Of a stretch of 64,000 nt of DNA, positions 27,773 through 36,725 are shown in pieces. The position numbers and the translations under genes are program-made. Each line of letters starts with the position of its first letter. Position 1 is the first letter of the stretch. Below the pieces are notes generated by a model. That model saw only the letters and a program-made list of their open reading frames with translations, searched no databases and was not told where the DNA came from. The DNA is from Novosphingobium arvoryzae (GTDB taxonomy: Bacteria; Pseudomonadota; Alphaproteobacteria; Sphingomonadales; Sphingomonadaceae), in the NCBI RefSeq assembly GCF_014652615.1, contig NZ_BMZD01000004.1, positions 62,001-126,000 of the forward strand, given 5' to 3'.

Positions 27773-28773
27773 GCGAGCCAGTACCCTTAATCGACCAGTT
27801 CCAGCGGCGCATTTCCTATCTGCGCCTGTCGGTGACCGACCGGTGCGATCTGCGCTGCGGCTATTGCATGCCCGAACGGCAGGAATTCCTGCCGCGCAAG
27901 GACGTGCTCAGCCTTGAGGAACTGCACCGGCTGGCACTGGGCTTCATCGCGCGCGGGGTGACCAAGCTGCGCCTGACTGGCGGCGAGCCGCTGGTGCGGC
28001 GCGACATGATCGAACTGGTGCAGGCGCTGGGGCGCAAGCTGGGTGATGGGTTGGAGGAGCTGACGCTCACCACCAACGGCACCCGGCTGGCCGAGTTTGC
28101 CGATTCTATCGCTGCGGCGGGGGTGAAGCGAATCAACGTTTCGCTCGATACGCTGGACCGGGCCGGGTTTGCGCGGCTGGCCCGGCGCGATTCGCTGCCG
28201 CAGGTGCTGGAAGGGATCGCGGCGGCGCGGGCGGCGGGCTTGCGGGTCAAGCTCAACACCGTGGCGCTGAAAGGCATCAACGAAGCGGAACTGCCCGAAC
28301 TGATCGCATGGGCGCACGGGCAGGGGATGGACCTGACCCTGATCGAGGTCATGCCGCTGGGCGAGGTAGAGGCCGACCGGTTCGACCACTACCTGCCGCT
28401 GACCGCTGTGCGCGCCGCGCTGGAGGCTCGCTTCACCCTGGCCGACAGCCCCCACCGCACCGGCGGTCCGGCGCGTTATGTCGAGGTGGCCGAAACGGGC
28501 GGGCGCTTGGGGTTCATCACCCCGCTCACCAACAACTTCTGCGATGGTTGCAACCGGGTGCGGGTGACCGCGACGGGGCAGCTTTTTGCCTGCCTGGGCG
28601 GGACGGAGCAGGTGGACCTGCGCGCCGCGCTGCGATCCGACGATCCCGATGCGGCATTGTCGGCGGCGCTCGATACGGCCATGCGGATCAAGCCGCTGCG
28701 CCACGCCTTTGCGATCGACCGGCCCGGCGCCGCCCCGGCGCTGGCGCGGCATATGTCGATGACCGGAGGCTAG
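27769..28773 (+). CDS. moaA: GTP 3',8-cyclase (molybdenum cofactor)
   Basis: Radical SAM enzyme, first step from GTP toward cyclic pyranopterin. 334 residues. Cys26, Cys30 and Cys33 in [11 protein letters not shown] hold the SAM cluster. The second cluster cysteines are in [12 protein letters not shown] and FACLG. The C-terminal Gly-Gly (MTGG) needed for activity is present. [11 protein letters not shown] follows as expected. Three bases ahead of moaD. Confidence 0.98.
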   Translation: MSEPVPLIDQFQRRISYLRLSVTDRCDLRCGYCMPERQEFLPRKDVLSLEELHRLALGFIARGVTKLRLTGGEPLVRRDMIELVQALGRKLGDGLEELTLTTNGTRLAEFADSIAAAGVKRINVSLDTLDRAGFARLARRDSLPQVLEGIAAARAAGLRVKLNTVALKGINEAELPELIAWAHGQGMDLTLIEVMPLGEVEADRFDHYLPLTAVRAALEARFTLADSPHRTGGPARYVEVAETGGRLGFITPLTNNFCDGCNRVRVTATGQLFACLGGTEQVDLRAALRSDDPDAALSAALDTAMRIKPLRHAFAIDRPGAAPALARHMSMTGG

Positions 28774-28776
28774 GCG

Positions 28777-29010
28777 ATGGCACGGCTGGTGTTCCTGGGG
28801 CGGCTGACCGACTTGGCGGGCTGCGCAGAGCTGGAGGTTGCGCCCGGTCCGCTGGAAACGGTGCTGGCTGGGCTCGATCCGGCGCTGGCGCTGGCCCTGC
28901 TGGATGAACGCGTGCGAATCGCACTCAACGGCGACCTGATCGGGGATCGCGGCGTGGTGCTAGCTGCCGGGGATGAGCTGGCATTCCTGCCGCCGGTGAG
29001 CGGGGGATAG
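28777..29010 (+). CDS. moaD: Molybdopterin synthase small subunit
   Basis: Ubiquitin-like sulphur carrier of 77 residues ending in the essential Gly-Gly (LPPVSGG), which is thiocarboxylated by MoeB. Sits one base ahead of moaE. Confidence 0.95.
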   Translation: MARLVFLGRLTDLAGCAELEVAPGPLETVLAGLDPALALALLDERVRIALNGDLIGDRGVVLAAGDELAFLPPVSGG

Positions 29011-29011
29011 C

Positions 29012-29458
29012 ATGGCCGACGATGTCCGCCTGCTGACCGCTGCCTTCGACCCTGCCGAGGAACTGCGCCGGTTCACCGCCGCCCATCCCAGCGCCGGGGG
29101 CGTGGTCAGCTTTCTGGGGCAGGTCCGCCAGGACGACGCGGTCGAGGCGCTGGAGCTGCAGCACTATGGCCCGTTGACCCTGCCGGGGATGGAACGGCTG
29201 GCCGGGATCGTGCACAGCCGCTGGGCGCTTGACGGGATACTGATCCTGCATCGTAGCGGTGTGATGCGGCCGGCCGAACCGATCGTGCTGGTGGCGGCCG
29301 CATCGCGCCACCGCCGCGACTCCTTTGCCGCGGCGGACTTCGCGATGGACCACCTCAAGGCCGAAAGCTGGTTCTGGAAGCGCGAGCAGACGGGCGGCGT
29401 GTGGCGCTGGATCGAGCCGCGCCCGCAGGACTATGCCGATCTGGACCGTTGGATCTAG
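29012..29458 (+). CDS. moaE: Molybdopterin synthase large subunit
   Basis: Catalytic partner of MoaD; converts cyclic pyranopterin to molybdopterin. 148 residues. GGVVSFLGQVR, RSGVMRPAEPIVLVAAAS and the active-site lysines in HLKAESWFWKRE are intact. The 3' end overlaps the convergent lipoprotein gene by four bases. Confidence 0.97.
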   Translation: MADDVRLLTAAFDPAEELRRFTAAHPSAGGVVSFLGQVRQDDAVEALELQHYGPLTLPGMERLAGIVHSRWALDGILILHRSGVMRPAEPIVLVAAASRHRRDSFAAADFAMDHLKAESWFWKREQTGGVWRWIEPRPQDYADLDRWI

Positions 29459-29964
29459 CGCGCGAGTCGCTCGCCCAGTTCGCCCACCACATGGTCTTGC
29501 CGGGCCACCAGCGCGATGACGGTATCGCGGGCAGCCGCAATCGCGCGGGCGTCAGCGGCGTCGATTCGCGCGGCGGCATAGAGCTCATCCAGTTCCGCCA
29601 GCGCCACCATTGCATCGCTGCGGGCCGATTCTAGCTGCGACAGCGCAACCGACGCCACCGCCCAGCTTTCACTGCCCAGCGCCGCGCCGGTGGCACTGCC
29701 GACCAGCGCGCGGGCCTGCGCCTCGCGCGCGGAGAAGCGTTCGTCCGCGGCGCGGGCGGTGGAGACCAGCGAATCGAGTCGGCCCAGAACCGCCGCCGAT
29801 GGGGCCGGGCCGGGCTGCGTGCTGGCGGCAGCGGGCAATGCCGCGCCGCTCACCCGTTCGGCCGGACGCCGCGCGAGCGAGGGATATTCGGCAATGTCAT
29901 TGGCGCAGCCGGCCAGAGAAAGTGCGCTTGCGGCGAGCAGCAGGATGGGGGATGAGCGGTGCAT
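29455..29964 (-). CDS. Hypothetical lipoprotein, helical
   Basis: 169 residues with a signal peptide and lipobox LAGC at Cys19. The mature part is Ala-rich and probably a helical bundle. No family recognised. Single gene, convergent with moaE and divergent from rplU. Confidence 0.75.
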   Translation of the reverse strand: MHRSSPILLLAASALSLAGCANDIAEYPSLARRPAERVSGAALPAAASTQPGPAPSAAVLGRLDSLVSTARAADERFSAREAQARALVGSATGAALGSESWAVASVALSQLESARSDAMVALAELDELYAAARIDAADARAIAAARDTVIALVARQDHVVGELGERLAR

Positions 29965-30027
29965 CGTCCGGCCATAGCATGCCGGGCGCGGACTGCCATA
30001 GGGCGTGACTTTCCGGCGCTTCCAGCG

Positions 30028-30056
30028 TTGACAGCACGGCGGCCTTGCACTATCGG
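30028..30056 (+). promoter_or_regulatory. Candidate promoter of rplU-rpmA
   Basis: TTGACA (30028-30033), a perfect -35, is followed after 17 bases by TATCGG (30051-30056), a moderate -10. It leaves a leader of about 90 bases before rplU. Confidence 0.5.
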
Positions 30057-30153
30057 CGGCCCTTCTTCCGGACCCCTGCCGTTCAGGTGGGGCGTCTGGC
30101 GCATTGTCCGAAACCGGGCGGTGCGGTCAGGATTAACGAACGGATACGATACG

Positions 30154-30519
30154 ATGTTCGCAGTTGTGCGCACGGGCGGCAAGCAATACCGGGTTGCCGC
30201 CGGAGACAAGATCGCGGTTGAAAAGCTGGCTGGCGAAGCTGGTGAGACCATCACGCTGAGCGACGTTCTGCTGGCCGGCGACGGCGGCGAAGTGAAGGAT
30301 GCTGCGGGCGTTGTCGTCTCGGCTGAGATCATCGCGCAGGCGAAGTCGGAAAAGGTGATCGTTTTCAAGAAGCGTCGCCGTCACAACTATCGTCGTCGCA
30401 ACGGCCACCGCCAGCAGATGACCCTGCTGCGCATCGTCGCCGTGGGTGGCGCCGAAGCCAAGGCTGCGCCGAAGAAGGCCGCCGCCAAGAAGGCCGAACC
30501 GGCCGCAGCTGCTGAATAA
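30154..30519 (+). CDS. rplU: Large-subunit ribosomal protein bL21
   Basis: 121 residues starting [38 protein letters not shown] is the rRNA-binding signature. A Lys/Ala-rich extension of about 22 residues at the C-terminus is common in alphaproteobacteria. The ATG at 30154 is the family start. Operon with rpmA, 19 bases on. Confidence 0.98.
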   Translation: MFAVVRTGGKQYRVAAGDKIAVEKLAGEAGETITLSDVLLAGDGGEVKDAAGVVVSAEIIAQAKSEKVIVFKKRRRHNYRRRNGHRQQMTLLRIVAVGGAEAKAAPKKAAAKKAEPAAAAE

Positions 30520-30538
30520 GATTCCGGAGTAGTTCGAG

Positions 30539-30805
30539 ATGGCACATAAGAAAGCAGGCGGCTCTTCGCGTAACGGTCGCGACTCAGCAGGCCGCCGCCT
30601 TGGCGTGAAGAAGTTCGGCGGTCAGGAAGTGATCGGCGGCAACATCATCATCCGTCAGCGCGGGACCAAGGTGTACCCGGGCGCCAACGTCGGCATGGGC
30701 AAGGATCACACCCTGTTCGCGCTGACCGAAGGCCGCGTGCGCTTCCACGATGGGAAGCTTGGCCGCAAGTACGTGTCGGTCGACATGGCTGTCGCCGCCG
30801 AATAA
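30539..30805 (+). CDS. rpmA: Large-subunit ribosomal protein bL27
   Basis: 88 residues. The N-terminus [20 protein letters not shown] reaches the peptidyl-transferase centre and needs no processing here. [12 protein letters not shown] appears as [12 protein letters not shown]. Followed by three hairpins. Confidence 0.98.
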   Translation: MAHKKAGGSSRNGRDSAGRRLGVKKFGGQEVIGGNIIIRQRGTKVYPGANVGMGKDHTLFALTEGRVRFHDGKLGRKYVSVDMAVAAE

Positions 30806-30821
30806 GCGGATGGTCGATAAA

Positions 30822-30901
30822 GGGCCATCCTGACGGGATGGCCCAGTCGGCACCAGAAGCCGACTTTACAAGGGAGCGGGCCAGGCCTGTCTCCCTTTTT
30901 T
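30822..30901 (+). terminator. Three stacked hairpins, the last a rho-independent terminator
   Basis: Hairpin 1: 9-bp stem 30822-30830 with 30836-30844. Hairpin 2: AGTCGG 30845-30850 with CCGACT 30860-30865. Hairpin 3: AAGGGAG 30870-30876 with CTCCCTT 30891-30897, followed by T to 30901. Only the third has a U-tract and would end rplU-rpmA transcription. Confidence 0.75.
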
Positions 30902-31037
30902 CGTGCTCCCTTTGGCTGGTTTTCCGACTGGTATCGGTGCGGGCTGGTGCGGCCCGGCTCCGCCGAGGAAAGCCGTAATGGCAATGTCACGCAAGGCCCC
31001 TACGCGGGCTGCGGGGCGACGAAGGGAGTGCGATCAA

Positions 31038-31604
31038 ATGTTTATTCGCAGCGAACGGCTGTTCCTGCGGCCCGGCTGGCCGGAGGATTGGGAAGAACTG
31101 CTGGGCGGCATCGCTGACGAGGCGGTGGTCCGCAATCTGGCGCAGGCACCGTGGCCCTACACCGCGGACGACGCCCGCGCCTTCCTGCGCCAGCCGCAGG
31201 ATCCGCGCCTGCCGAACTTTTTCGTGACCCTGCCGACCAGCGCCGCACCGGCCGAAATCATCGGCGGGATTGCGCTGATGCGCGGTGAGAGCGGGGCGGA
31301 ACTGGGCTACTGGATCGCGCCTGACCATTGGGGGCAGGGCTATGCCACCGAGGCCACGCGCGCGGTTCTGGGTCTGGCGCGGACGCTGGGGCATCGCCGG
31401 GTGACGGCGGGGCCGTTCACCGACAATCCCGCTTCGGCGCGGGTGCTGCGCAAGGCCGGCTTTCGCCCGACCGGCGAAATGCGCGCCTGCTATAGCCGCG
31501 CGCGCGGGCGCACGGTGCCAGCCGCCATCCACGCGATCGAGCTGGGGGAACCCGGCAGCTGCGACGGCGGCGACGATGGCGTTCCGGCCATGCGCGCCGC
31601 CTGA
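31038..31604 (+). CDS. GNAT-family N-acetyltransferase (RimJ/RimL-like)
   Basis: 188 residues from the ATG at 31038, which has GAAGGGAG upstream; the frame is open further back but without support. ERLFLRPGWPEDWEEL and ELGYWIAPDHWGQGYATEA (acetyl-CoA loop), then NPASARVLRKAGF, are typical of the RimJ/RimL type that acetylates amino groups. Target unknown. Followed by a terminator. Confidence 0.9.
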   Translation: MFIRSERLFLRPGWPEDWEELLGGIADEAVVRNLAQAPWPYTADDARAFLRQPQDPRLPNFFVTLPTSAAPAEIIGGIALMRGESGAELGYWIAPDHWGQGYATEATRAVLGLARTLGHRRVTAGPFTDNPASARVLRKAGFRPTGEMRACYSRARGRTVPAAIHAIELGEPGSCDGGDDGVPAMRAA

Positions 31605-31616
31605 ACCCAACAAAAA

Positions 31617-31652
31617 GGCCCCGAACCAGCGCGGTTCGGGGCCCTTTCTTTT
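31617..31652. terminator. Bidirectional rho-independent terminator
   Basis: An 11-bp perfect stem (31617-31627 with 31633-31643) with a 5-base loop lies between convergent genes. T-rich sequence follows on the plus strand, and AAAAA precedes it at 31612-31616, so it can serve both strands. Confidence 0.88.
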
Positions 31653-31665
31653 CTGAGGAATACGC

Positions 31666-32595
31666 TCAGGCCGATTGGAGCCGGGCGTCCTGAAACTCGC
31701 TGTCGGCCTTGCCGATGAGGGCGCGGTCGTCGTGGTTCCACGGGTGGAAGCCGGGCATGAAATAGGCGAACCAGGCCGGGATGATCCGGCGCAGCACGCC
31801 GGGAGTGCCCAGCAGGTACCAGGCCAGCTTCAGCTTCACTTTCGGACCGGTCAGCCCGTCTTGCGCCAGCAGTTCCAGCGTGTCGTTCCAGCGGTTGCGG
31901 ATGAAGTTCACGGTGATGACCAGCATCATCAGCGACTTCAGCTTCCAGCGGCGCCAGCGGCTCCAGTCGCGCGTGGCATGGCGGAAGGTGTCGAACGCGA
32001 CACCCTTGTGCTCGATCTCCTCGATCGCGTGCCAGCGCCACATCGCCACGGTTTCCGGCTCACCGCCCGCGAAGTGCTGCGGGTTGGCCAGGAATTCGTG
32101 CGCCATCATCGCGGTGTAGTGTTCCAGCGCCATCGTCGCGGTCAGGTTCACGATCGCCGGGCGCTGCTTGATCATCGCCATCAGTTCTTCCAGCCGCGCG
32201 TCGATCTTCGAGAGGTCATAGCCGGCATCCACTGCCGCCTTGTTGAACACCACGTGTTCGCGGGTGTGGTTGATTTCCTGCTTCACGAAAGCGCGGATTT
32301 CTTCTTCCAGCTTCGGCGGCACGCCATCGCGGTGGGCCTTGACCGCTTCGATGAACATGGCCTCGCCGCGCGGGAACGTGGCCGACAGGGCGTTGTGCCA
32401 GGCGGTGGCGATGGGATCGTTGTTCAGCCACCAGCGGCTGGGCTGCCTGGTGCGGCCAAAACGCTGGTCGCGAATGGTGATCACCAGATCGTCCGGGGTC
32501 GGCGTGACCAGATCGGCCACAGGTGCCTTGCCCGACGGGGCGGTGGGTTCTAGGGCGGAGTTGGGTTCCAGCGGGAACTTGGTCGGTGCGTTCAT
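31666..32595 (-). CDS. Metal-dependent hydrolase-like protein (PF10118 type)
   Basis: 309 residues from the ATG at 32595. Conserved His/Glu pairs, QEINHTREHVVFN, ALEHYTAMMAHEFL and WRWHAIEEIEHKGVAFD, suggest a ferritin-like di-metal site as in the predicted metal-dependent hydrolase family. Substrate unknown. It is divergent from a TetR regulator gene only 28 bases away, a likely regulator-target pair. Confidence 0.85.
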   Translation of the reverse strand: MNAPTKFPLEPNSALEPTAPSGKAPVADLVTPTPDDLVITIRDQRFGRTRQPSRWWLNNDPIATAWHNALSATFPRGEAMFIEAVKAHRDGVPPKLEEEIRAFVKQEINHTREHVVFNKAAVDAGYDLSKIDARLEELMAMIKQRPAIVNLTATMALEHYTAMMAHEFLANPQHFAGGEPETVAMWRWHAIEEIEHKGVAFDTFRHATRDWSRWRRWKLKSLMMLVITVNFIRNRWNDTLELLAQDGLTGPKVKLKLAWYLLGTPGVLRRIIPAWFAYFMPGFHPWNHDDRALIGKADSEFQDARLQSA

Positions 32596-32615
32596 GCCGC
32601 TAAAGATAGAGTAAC

Positions 32616-32629
32616 TGACACCAATGTCA
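32616..32629. promoter_or_regulatory. Candidate TetR operator TGACA-CCAA-TGTCA
   Basis: A perfect inverted repeat with 5-base arms and a 4-base spacer lies between the divergent genes and includes the ATG (32624) of the TetR gene. The form TGACA-N-TGTCA is common for TetR-family operators. Confidence 0.5.
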
Positions 32630-33220
32630 ATAAGGAAGCGTCTCACCCAGGAAGAGAGCCGCACTGCGGCCCTGGAAGCCGCGCGCGCGCTGCTGATCGA
32701 ACTGGGGCCGCAGGCGGTCACGCTGAAGGCGGTTGCCTCGCGAATCGGGCGTACGCACGCCAACCTGCTCCACCATTTCGGCTCGGCCGCAGGGCTGCAA
32801 AAGGCGCTGGCCGAACACCTGGCCGTCACCATCTGCGCCACGATCGAGGACGCGGTGATCGCCAGCCGGACGGGGCAGGGCAGCCCGCGCGACGTGGTCG
32901 ACCTGACGTTCGATGCCTTCGACAAGGAAGGCGGTGCCGCGCTGGCCAGCTGGATGTTGGTCAGCGGGAACGAGGATGCGCTCGATCCGATCGTCGATGT
33001 GATTCACGATCTGGTGACCGGGCTGGATGATTTCGGATCCGGGCAGATGCGCGACACGACTCACGCCCTGTGCCTTCTCGCGCTGGGCGATGCGCTGATG
33101 GGCGGCGCCCTCACGCACTCGCTGGGCCTGCCGCGCAGTTCGGCGCGCGATACGGCGGAAAAGATGCTGGTCGAAGCGGCAGTCCACGCCGGAATCGTGG
33201 TGCCGGGGCCGATTGGCTAG
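32624..33220 (+). CDS. TetR/AcrR-family transcriptional regulator
   Basis: 198 residues. The N-terminal helix-turn-helix spans about 12-56 (AVTLKAVASRIGRTHANLLHHFGS). The ligand-binding domain is variable. The ATG lies inside an inverted repeat and has no ribosome binding site, so the mRNA may be leaderless and autorepressed. Probably controls the adjacent divergent hydrolase gene. Overlaps ygfZ by four bases at its 3' end. Confidence 0.9.
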   Translation: MSIRKRLTQEESRTAALEAARALLIELGPQAVTLKAVASRIGRTHANLLHHFGSAAGLQKALAEHLAVTICATIEDAVIASRTGQGSPRDVVDLTFDAFDKEGGAALASWMLVSGNEDALDPIVDVIHDLVTGLDDFGSGQMRDTTHALCLLALGDALMGGALTHSLGLPRSSARDTAEKMLVEAAVHAGIVVPGPIG

Positions 33221-33927
33221 GCCAGGTTCAGCCACTCCGGCAACCATTCGGGGGCGATGTCCTCGACCCGGCGATGATCGACGGCAAGCCCTAGCTCCGG
33301 GTAGGTCGTCCGTTGGCGGGCCGGATCGGATGCCGCCAGCGGCAGCACCACCAGCCGCCGGTTGACCTTTTGCCGCCAGTTCATCCGCGCGGTGTTTTCC
33401 TGCCCGACATAGCAGCCCTTGGTGAAGCTGACGCCGCCCAGTTCGGCCGCGTTGCATTCCAGCCAGAGCAGGTCGGTCAGTTCTGCCGCGCCTTCGCACA
33501 CGCCGTGGCTCAGCCGGTGCGCGAGCCACGCCGCATCCGCCGCTTCGCCTTCCTGCGCGCCCAGCCAGCGCTGACCAAGTGCGGACAGGCGCGGATCGGG
33601 GGCGGGGCCGGTGCCGGCCTGCCAGTGAACCGCCAGCGAATCGTCCCGGGCGATGGCGATCTTGCGGCGCAGGCGGTAGAGCGACAGGCGCCTGGCCAGC
33701 GCATCGGCATGGGCGGCTTCGCAGTCGATCAGCAGGTCCGCGCCGTCACCGTGGACGATGAAGTCGAACAGCACTTTGCCTTGCGGCGAGAGCAGTGCCG
33801 CCCAGGCCGGCAGCGCGCCGGTCACATCGTTCGTCACCAACCCCTGCAGAAAGGCGCGGACATCCTCGTCCGGCTCACTCGGGGACAGGCGGATTACGGC
33901 GCGAGCGGTGAGGCGGGTTGCAGTCAT
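33217..33927 (-). CDS. ygfZ: Folate-binding Fe-S cluster assembly protein YgfZ
   Basis: Tetrahydrofolate-dependent factor for repair or assembly of certain 4Fe-4S proteins. 236 residues. The signature SFTKGCYVGQENTARM contains the redox Cys of the K-G-C-Y-x-G-Q-E motif. Short compared with E. coli (326). Divergent from pyrC. Confidence 0.93.
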   Translation of the reverse strand: MTATRLTARAVIRLSPSEPDEDVRAFLQGLVTNDVTGALPAWAALLSPQGKVLFDFIVHGDGADLLIDCEAAHADALARRLSLYRLRRKIAIARDDSLAVHWQAGTGPAPDPRLSALGQRWLGAQEGEAADAAWLAHRLSHGVCEGAAELTDLLWLECNAAELGGVSFTKGCYVGQENTARMNWRQKVNRRLVVLPLAASDPARQRTTYPELGLAVDHRRVEDIAPEWLPEWLNLA

Positions 33928-33965
33928 GGATGACAGATAGGGGGCGCTTTGCCTAAGGGGAAGGG

Positions 33966-35006
33966 ATGACCATCCCGACTCGCCTGACGATCCGCCGCCC
34001 TGATGACTGGCACGTGCACTTGCGCGATGGAGCGCTGCTGGCCGGGGTCGCCCCGTGGACCGCGCGCCAGTTCGCCCGCGCCATCGTGATGCCCAATCTT
34101 TCGCCGCCGATGACCGACGTGGCGGGCGTTGCGGCTTACCGCGACCGGATCCTGGCGGCGCTGCCGGAGGGGAGCGACTTCACCCCGCTGATGACGCTCT
34201 ATCTGACCGATTCGACCGACCCGGAGGAGGTCGCGCGCGGGTTTGCGGCGGGCGTGTTCGTTGCGGCAAAGCTCTATCCGGCGCATGCCACCACTGGCTC
34301 CGCCCACGGGGTGACGGACATCGCCAACATTCGCGCGGTGCTGGAAACGATGCAGAAGATCGGCATGCCGCTGCTGGTGCATGGCGAAGTGACCGATGCG
34401 CACGTCGACATCTTCGACCGCGAGGCCGTGTTCATCGACCGCACGATGACCGCGCTGGTGCGCGACATGCCTGACCTGAAGGTGGTGTTCGAACACATCA
34501 CGACCGAGGAAGCCGCGCAGTTCGTGGCCGAGGCGAGCGACAAGGTGGCCGCGACCATCACCCCGCAGCACCTGCACCTCAACCGCAACGCCATGCTGGT
34601 CGGCGGCATTCGCCCGCACGCTTATTGCCTGCCGGTGGCCAAGCGCGAAAAGCACCGGCTGGCGCTGCGCAAGGCGGCGACTTCGGGCAGCGCGAAGTTC
34701 TTCCTGGGCACCGATACCGCGCCGCATGCCAAGCACCTGAAGGAAGCCGCCTGTGGCTGTGCGGGTCTGTTCAATGCCCCGTTCGCGCTGGAAAGCTATA
34801 TCACCGCGTTCGATCAGGAAGGGGCGCTCGACAAGTTCGAGGCGTTCGCATCCGAAAACGGCCCACGCTTCTACGGCTTGCCGCTGAACGAAGGCACGGT
34901 GACGCTGGAGCGCGGGGACGTGGTGGTGCCAGAGGTGATCGACGCGAATGGGACCGCCATCGTGCCGTTCCACGCGGGCGAAACGCTGGGCTGGCGGCTG
35001 GTTTAG
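33966..35006 (+). CDS. pyrC: Dihydroorotase (class II)
   Basis: Third step of pyrimidine synthesis. 346 residues. His16 and His18 in DWHVHLRDG bind zinc, and Lys102 in [12 protein letters not shown] is the carbamylated bridge. LLVHGEV and VFEHITT supply further His ligands. TDTAPH near residue 250 holds the catalytic Asp. The stop abuts the palindromic element at 35007. Confidence 0.97.
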   Translation: MTIPTRLTIRRPDDWHVHLRDGALLAGVAPWTARQFARAIVMPNLSPPMTDVAGVAAYRDRILAALPEGSDFTPLMTLYLTDSTDPEEVARGFAAGVFVAAKLYPAHATTGSAHGVTDIANIRAVLETMQKIGMPLLVHGEVTDAHVDIFDREAVFIDRTMTALVRDMPDLKVVFEHITTEEAAQFVAEASDKVAATITPQHLHLNRNAMLVGGIRPHAYCLPVAKREKHRLALRKAATSGSAKFFLGTDTAPHAKHLKEAACGCAGLFNAPFALESYITAFDQEGALDKFEAFASENGPRFYGLPLNEGTVTLERGDVVVPEVIDANGTAIVPFHAGETLGWRLV

Positions 35007-35138
35007 ATTCTGTTCCACTAGCGTGGAAGCGGCACCGGCCCGCTCCCCCGCCCGGCCACCCAACAATAGTACCCTATGGGTGGCCGGGCGGGGGAGTGGG
35101 CCGGTGCCGCGACTGTTTCAGTGTAACTGAAACAGACT
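35007..35138. repeat. Nested palindromic element filling a convergent intergenic gap
   Basis: Three hairpins in a row. The first is TTCCAC-TAGC-GTGGAA (35013-35028). The second is a giant stem of 34 bp with one G-U pair (35029-35062 with 35077-35110, loop 14). The third has a 10-bp stem (35113-35122 with 35126-35135, loop 3). The outer ends are imperfect inverted repeats of each other (TTCTGTT... and ...AACAGA). It spans the gap from the pyrC stop to the rarD stop. It looks like a dispersed extragenic palindrome or MITE-like element; it could also act as a two-way terminator. Confidence 0.75.
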
Positions 35139-36041
35139 CTAAGCCGCCCGCGCGGCCTTGCGCTTGGCCAGCAGGTCCCACACGAACAGCGCAATCGCGC
35201 ACCAGATCAGGATGAAGCACACGACCTGCGTGGTGCCGAGCGGCTCGGACGACAGGAAGAAGGCCTGCACGAACACCATCGTCGGGTCGATATACTGGAC
35301 CATGCCCAGCACCGAATAATCCATCCGCTGCGCCGCCACCGCGAACAGGATCAGCGGCACGGCGGTTACCAGCCCGGCGCAGGCGAGCAGCGCGCTGAGC
35401 GACCATTCGTGGCCGAACGAAATGCCCTGCGGGGTCGTGGCCGCCCAGCCGATCAGGCCCACGGCCAGCGGCAGCAGGACGATGGTTTCCACCGTCAGCC
35501 CCGGCAGCGATCCCACCGGGGTCAGCTTGCGCACCAGCCCATAGCCGCAGAACGAGACCGCCAGCGCGAGGCTGATCCCCAGCATGTCGAGCGCGTCCCA
35601 TGCCAGCAGCGAAACCCCCGCCGCCGCCAGCGCCACGCCCCCCCACTGGCGATGGCTCAGCCGTTCGCCCAGGAACAGCGTGCCCGCCAGCACGTTTGCC
35701 AGCGGGTTGATGTAGTAACCCAGGCTGGCGGCGAAGACGTGGCCCTGCTGGATCGCGACGATATAGGTCAGCCAGTTGGTGGCGATCAGCAGCGCGCTGA
35801 GCGTCAGCAGCATCAGCACGCGGCGATTGGTCAGCGCGGCCCACAGTTCCTTTGATTGTCCCGCGACGGCCACGAACAGCGCGCAGACCGGCAGCGTGAA
35901 CAGGATCCGCCAGCCGACGAATTCGAACGGTGGCACCGTTTTGAACAGCACCAGGTAGAGCGGCAGCAGACCCCAGATGAGGTGTGCGCCCAGCGCGAAA
36001 GGCAGGCCGCTTTTGCGCGGCACGGGCTGATCGTGTTCCAT
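35139..36041 (-). CDS. rarD: EamA/RarD-type drug-metabolite transporter
   Basis: 300 residues, ten predicted transmembrane helices in two EamA halves. HLIWGLLPLYL, NWLTYIVAIQQGHVFAASLGYYINPL and LGMVQYIDPTMVFVQAFF are characteristic of RarD. Substrate unknown (chloramphenicol-sensitive protein in other bacteria). Single gene. Confidence 0.93.
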   Translation of the reverse strand: MEHDQPVPRKSGLPFALGAHLIWGLLPLYLVLFKTVPPFEFVGWRILFTLPVCALFVAVAGQSKELWAALTNRRVLMLLTLSALLIATNWLTYIVAIQQGHVFAASLGYYINPLANVLAGTLFLGERLSHRQWGGVALAAAGVSLLAWDALDMLGISLALAVSFCGYGLVRKLTPVGSLPGLTVETIVLLPLAVGLIGWAATTPQGISFGHEWSLSALLACAGLVTAVPLILFAVAAQRMDYSVLGMVQYIDPTMVFVQAFFLSSEPLGTTQVVCFILIWCAIALFVWDLLAKRKAARAA

Positions 36042-36165
36042 CCGCTGGTCGCGCTAGCGAAGAAAAATCACCGCGACACGCAAAATGTGCGTTCCTGACA
36101 GCGCGGTTGCCGCTCGTTCAGGTTGAGGGGCTTATAGCTGAACGCAAGAGATCAGGAGAACGATC

Positions 36166-36624
36166 ATGTCGAAGTTCCTCAAGACTGCCGCCCTTGCCCT
36201 GACCGTTCCCGCCGTGCTGGCAACCGCGATGCCTGCCGCCGCCCGCGACCGCGACTGGGACGATCGCGGTGGCCGCTGGGAACAGCGGGACCGGTATGAC
36301 CGCTACGAAGGCCGTTACGAAACCCGTCGGGGCGATTACCGCCGCGATCGGGGCTATGGCGACTATGGCCGCTACCAGACCCGCGTGCGTTATGACGAGC
36401 CGATCTATGCCAACACCCGCGTCTGGCATGGTGACGATGGCCGCTATTACTGCCGCCGCAGCGACGGCACGACGGGCCTTGTGATCGGCGGCGTGGCGGG
36501 TGCGCTGATTGGCCGCGAAGTCGCTGGCCGCCGGGGCGACCGCACGGTTGGCGCAATTCTCGGCGCTGCGGGCGGGGCACTGCTGGGCCGCGCGATCGAT
36601 CGCGGCGGATCGAGCTGCCGCTGA
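36166..36624 (+). CDS. Periplasmic glycine-zipper protein
   Basis: 152 residues with signal peptide (cleavage near AAARD). An Arg/Tyr/Asp-rich RcnB-like stretch follows, and then a glycine-zipper two-helix region (about 104-145: LVIGGVAGALIGREVAG and VGAILGAAGGALLGR). Such proteins associate with the outer membrane. AGGAGA precedes the ATG. Followed by a terminator hairpin. Confidence 0.85.
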   Translation: MSKFLKTAALALTVPAVLATAMPAAARDRDWDDRGGRWEQRDRYDRYEGRYETRRGDYRRDRGYGDYGRYQTRVRYDEPIYANTRVWHGDDGRYYCRRSDGTTGLVIGGVAGALIGREVAGRRGDRTVGAILGAAGGALLGRAIDRGGSSCR

Positions 36625-36658
36625 GTTTTTTCACGGGACTTCCCTCTCCCTGAACCTT

Positions 36659-36696
36659 GCGCCTCCGGGTCCGTGCGATCCGGGGGCGCTTTCTTG
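36659..36696 (+). terminator. Probable terminator after glycine-zipper gene
   Basis: Stem gcgcctccgg (36659-36668) with ccgggggcgc (36680-36689), one G-U pair, 11-base loop, then TTTCTT. Confidence 0.65.
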
Positions 36697-36725
36697 TTAA
36701 CCAGCGGTGGGTTAGAGGTGCGGTG

